Below, piece by piece: positions 60,787-64,000 of a DNA stretch of 64,000 nt (within the stretch, counting starts at the first letter, position 1; each line of letters starts with the position of its first letter). The notes under the pieces were generated by a model that had not been told where the DNA came from, did not search any database, and worked only from the letters and a program-made list of their open reading frames with translations. Both the position numbers and the translations under genes were made by a program. Source of the DNA: Adiantum capillus-veneris (Eukaryota; Streptophyta; Polypodiopsida; Polypodiales; Pteridaceae); assembly GCA_014529385.2 (NCBI GenBank), contig CM043944.1:53123268-53187267 (forward strand), read 5' to 3'.

Positions 60787-60806
60787 TGTTGCGCCATGCA
60801 AGCCAT

Positions 60807-61470
60807 TGTAGAGCTCATGAAATTTTTCTTAAGTGGTTGCCCTGGCAACTATGCCGATTTTTGCATAATTACAAAAGGGATGCATAGCTTATACTAGGCC
60901 TACATAGTTGCAAGCGCCTGACCATAAAAGATGAATACATAATTGATAATTATTCTTCATGTGACAACTAGATCGATTAATAGTTTAGGCTCATGTGCAA
61001 GTTGACCTTTATGTTGTAAAGGAGTGTTTCACATCTTTACTTTGAATGTGCCTTAAACTCTAATCTTGATATTGAACCATGACATGGGCCAAAGAGTTTT
61101 GCCTATTCATAATGCTAATGTCCTTATTCTCTATAGGAAAATGTTTCATTGAGAAAGAAGTTGCCTTTTATTAGGTTTTCAAACTCAATAGAATTGAAAT
61201 CGACACCCTTCACATATACTGCTTCGTTGACAACATGCTGCATTTCAAAATGGTTTGGGTCAATTAATGTATATGAAGTTCCCTGTTTGAATTCAATTTT
61301 ATTGTTACTCTAGAGTGCATTGTAGAATGGCCCTTGTCAATAACTCTGACAATGTAGATAAAACTTCTACTTTTGACTCTGAGGCTCTCAGGTAATCATT
61401 ATGGTCATTCTGCATAGTAGATACATATGATAGTGTGCCACATGTCGGTGTGCATTGAGAATTGGATGGT
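60807..61470. other. Spacer without recognised gene
   Basis: AT-rich; no open frame with motifs. An outer part of the right inverted repeat may extend a short way in (TGGCTTG on the - strand near 60800). Confidence 0.5.
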
Positions 61471-61473
61471 GGT

Positions 61474-61965
61474 GTAGACAGCGAAGACAGTCTCAACAGG
61501 CGGAAACTGTCTCTTGGAGGCCGAATGGTGGATCAGTCAGTAATTACGACGGTAGTTACCACAGTAACTTTGAGAGGCTATAAATAGGACCCATTACATT
61601 GTAATTGGGCTGCTTGTACTTTTGACTTCTTACTCCTAGTCTCTTGGTTTTAGTCTCCAAAGCTGTTCTTGAGTTAAAATCTCTTCACTTGTAATTCTAC
61701 TTTGTAATCATTACTACAATAGTCAATTGCGCTTCGGTCTATTATACCTTGTACTCGTTCTTCATAAACTTTGAATCTGAACCTGAAACACTTTTCCAGT
61801 CATTCAGTCTTTTTCTAGTTCCAGTAGAGTATTTCAGTTCAGTTAACTATTCCAATTCAGTTTCCATATTCCATTCCAATTTCACTGACTGAACTGATGA
61901 CTTCCAGTAGCTGTAAATTTTAACACTGGAATCGGCTATCTAAAAAGATCAGCTCCAATTCCATT
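61474..61965 (+). repeat. Probable 5' LTR of gypsy element C
   Basis: Opens TGTAGACAGC at 61474, carries TATAAATAG at 61579-61587, is T/C-rich downstream, and ends near 61965 before a PBS-like TTGGCAATCACAGTGG (61966-61981). The right LTR lies outside the window, so boundaries are approximate. Confidence 0.55.
61579..61587 (+). promoter_or_regulatory. TATA box of the gypsy C LTR
   Basis: TATAAATAG in 'ggctataaataggacc', about 105 bases into the proposed LTR. Confidence 0.65.
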
Positions 61966-62041
61966 TTGGCAATCACAGTGGCTAGAGCTGTTTTCTCGTT
62001 GACCAGAACGCTTCTCCTAGTTTGAATTTTCAGCTGAAATT

Positions 62042-63710
62042 ATGGCACCCAAAACCAACCATGGTCGTAAGCCATCCTACCACGTTGACCCTATCCCTGA
62101 GGAGTCAAAAACAAATTCTGATCCTAAGAATGAACCGAGGACTGAAACTGAGGCTCAAGAGGAGCACAGTCATGTTGATGAGGCTAAGGACTATCAGCAC
62201 TCCAGTCAGTCTAGAAGAAGAAGGGCTGAGAGGGAAGAACGCAAGGCCAGGAGTTCTCGGACCACAGATGGGGATGAAGGAGCCAAAGGCAGTAAAGGTA
62301 GCAGTCATAGTTCCAATAGAAAAGCTTGGGAGGGGATGGAAACTGAGACTGAATAATAAATTGATTGGGATGCAGACACAGACCATTACAAGAAATCTTC
62401 AAGAAGGAGTCAGGTTCCTAAGGTGAGAAGAGGCAAAAACAATGCTAATTGACATGATTATACCTCTTCATGGAAAATTTCTTTTCCAGTGTTCAAAGGT
62501 GGGAAGAAAGATGACCCTGATGTTCATATCCAAGCCTTTGAACAGTATGCTGAGTTGAAAAACATTGATGAAGATGACTTGGGGGAATACTTTCCTCAAA
62601 CATTAAAGGAGGCAGCAAGGAAATGGTACTACCATTACCCAGCTTACCAATTCAAATCATATAACAAACTACTCAAAGCTTTCCGACTGGAATATTTAGA
62701 TAATAGAGGAGATGAGGATATCCTCTGTGAGCTGGATAAGATAAAGCAAAGGAAATTATCAGTCAGAAGTTATGTTGAGAAAATCAGGAGCTGACTAGGC
62801 AGCTGTAGGAACCACCATCAAAAAAGCGGTTGCGGGCATGGTTTTTAAATGGTTCCCGCAATAAGAAGCTTAGGGAACAGGAGTTGCCTGCACCAACAAA
62901 GAAGTTTAATGATTTGGTGCAGCGAGTCCTGAAGCTGGAACAGCATGCTAAGAAGGAAAGGTGTCATAAGAAGAGGAGGTCCAGTAGTAGTAGTACTTCT
63001 ACTTAGAATACTGATTCTAGTAAGACCTCCAGTAGTTCAGTAGCTTGGACGAGAAGAGCAAAGACAAGGCTAAGAAGGGGTCTTGGTCTAGAAAGATTAA
63101 TGAGATGGCCCGGCAGATTGCTAAAATCAACCAGACCAGACAACCTGTAAGAAGAGTGGAAACCTGGTGTTCAAAGTGTAAATCCAAAGATCATGTTTCC
63201 AATGAATGTCCACAGTTTACTTACTGCAAAGCTTACGGCCATCTATGGAACAACTGCGGCATTCGCATTCATCGTTTCAAGAAGGGAAAAGATATGTCTG
63301 TGGTGGCATTTACCAATGCTGAACCAGTAAGATTGGAGACTACCAGTGTACGCCAATAAGAGAAATCAGGTATCAGTGGTGCTAGTACGGGGCGTGGCAG
63401 GTACCAAGGGTACTGGCCGAGGCCGGGGTCATGGTAATTTCCAGAGTCAAAGTTTGAATTGTTATACTTGTGGTAAGTATGGGAATTTTGTGGCTCATTG
63501 TCCAGAAACACCTATATTACTGCGGCTACTGAGGTGAAGGCCCCTGAACCAGTTTCCGTACAAGCAGTTACACGCAGCAAAGGGGTGGTTATTGAGGAAA
63601 TCCCAAATAACCCAGCAAAACCAGTCAATCCTGAAAGTAGCAAATGGGCTGAACAGAGAGAGGTGTGGAAAGCCAAGGGTAAAGAAAAGGTGGTTGATGA
63701 ATGGTAGGAG
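62042..63710 (+). pseudogene. Gag of gypsy element C
   Basis: ATG at 62042 about 60 bases after the PBS. The N-terminal part is charged (SRRRRAEREERKARSS), with stops at 62354-62359 and 62450. In the same frame comes the gag core: VFKGGKKDDPDVHIQAFEQY, FPQTLKEAARKWYYHYPAYQ, FRLEYLDNRGDEDILCELDK and LSVRSYVEKI. After a frameshift near 62795 it continues RLRAWFLNG and PAPTKKFNDLVQRVLKLEQ. Zinc knuckles: CSKCKSKDHVSNEC, CKAYGHLWNNC, and CYTCGKYGNFVAHC near 63461-63502. The protease and pol would lie beyond the window. Confidence 0.85.
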
Positions 63711-64000
63711 CAGAGAGAATTGGCAGCGAAAATCATAGAGCATTTAGCCAAGAAGCTGCCATAGCAGCCAGAGAATTCTGATGCTCGAGTCATTTAGAAG
63801 ATACCAGCCCGGCCTTTTGAGAAAGCACAACCAGATCAGTCAAGGTCTGGAACACCTGAGACCATGTTGGCTGCAGTTCAGGGATTGATGGAAGAGTTAG
63901 GGACTGATAAGGGAGCTGAAAGCACTAGAACAAAGGAATGGTATTGTGCAGATACTACCAATTCTTCAAGTTCTGATAACAACTCTGATCATGAGAGGGA
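63711..64000 (+). pseudogene. Gag-protease linker of gypsy C
   Basis: Continues in frame fragments with PARPFEKAQPDQSRSGTPET and an S/D/N-rich end. No protease motif appears before the window ends. Confidence 0.5.

Larger units (their letters stand above)
51203..60806. mobile_element. Candidate novel ~9.6-kb DNA transposon carrying a RAG1-like transposase and a histone H3-like gene
   Basis: The unit is bounded by inverted repeats whose best part is 51221-51253 and the reverse complement of 60754-60786 (31 of 33 bases match). Weaker similarity continues on both sides: TGGCTTG outside, and 'aagg..(g)ttaaggg' inside. Inside lie two genes on + (transposase-like, H3-like) and two on - (unrecognised), each pair running toward the centre. 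The interior is almost free of the long dinucleotide repeats that fill the rest of the window. Outer ends and target duplication could not be fixed. Known families: DDE elements of this size with TIRs and cargo genes exist; the H3 gene as cargo is what I have not seen described. Confidence 0.75.

Overview
The window reads as nuclear DNA of a land plant. It holds Ty1/copia and Ty3/gypsy LTR retrotransposons with plant-type primer-binding sites, L1-type LINE remnants with a zf-RVT-like end, very long (CT/GA)n microsatellites, and short GT-AG introns of 67-112 bp in its few gene-like units. A large, repeat-rich, non-angiosperm genome (fern or lycophyte type) is my guess; the sequence does not prove it. 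No rRNA, tRNA, CRISPR or ordinary host housekeeping gene could be supported. Nearly everything is mobile-element sequence, mostly decayed.

Layout. 1-7.8 kb: noncoding, with many small direct and tandem duplications and microsatellites. 7.8-8.7 kb: LINE remnant, then a 36-G run. 9.0-20.6 kb: one degenerate copia element on the + strand, split twice. A 2.59 kb solo LTR (10114-12701, TSD ATAT) sits in its integrase, and a 5.38 kb gypsy element with very short LTRs (14705-20080, TSD CTTGT) sits in its RNase H. 21.5-24.0 kb: a microsatellite field. 24.05-24.37 plus 38.38-39.19 kb: gag of a + strand gypsy element, split by a 14.0 kb gypsy element on the - strand (24372-38372, TSD AACAA) that has both LTRs, PBS, PPT and all pol domains. 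That element also has a second retropepsin-like domain in frame after its integrase. 40.3-46.3 kb: a mosaic with two LTRs of one family enclosing a copia-type gag, a - strand copy of the 2.59 kb LTR family, and a gypsy-type integrase. 46.5-47.9 kb: second LINE remnant. 47.9-51.2 kb: microsatellites and unassigned sequence. 61.5-64.0 kb: the 5' part of another gypsy element.

The main discovery lies at about 51.2-60.8 kb. A pair of inverted repeats (51221-51253 and 60754-60786, 31 of 33 bases matching) encloses a ~9.6 kb unit with four genes in two convergent pairs. On the + strand is an 883-codon DDE transposase-like gene in four exons; its catalytic-residue spacing and motifs resemble the RAG1/Transib core. 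It is followed by a 287-codon histone H3-like gene with an ~200-residue N-terminal tail that starts MARTKQT. On the - strand are two unrecognised genes of 494 and ~376 codons. I interpret the unit as a large DNA transposon that carries its own H3-like histone. This copy is dead: the transposase has four in-frame stops, the histone two, and the distal gene one frameshift, while the 494-codon gene is intact. Two similar hairpins lie in the spacer between the convergent pairs.
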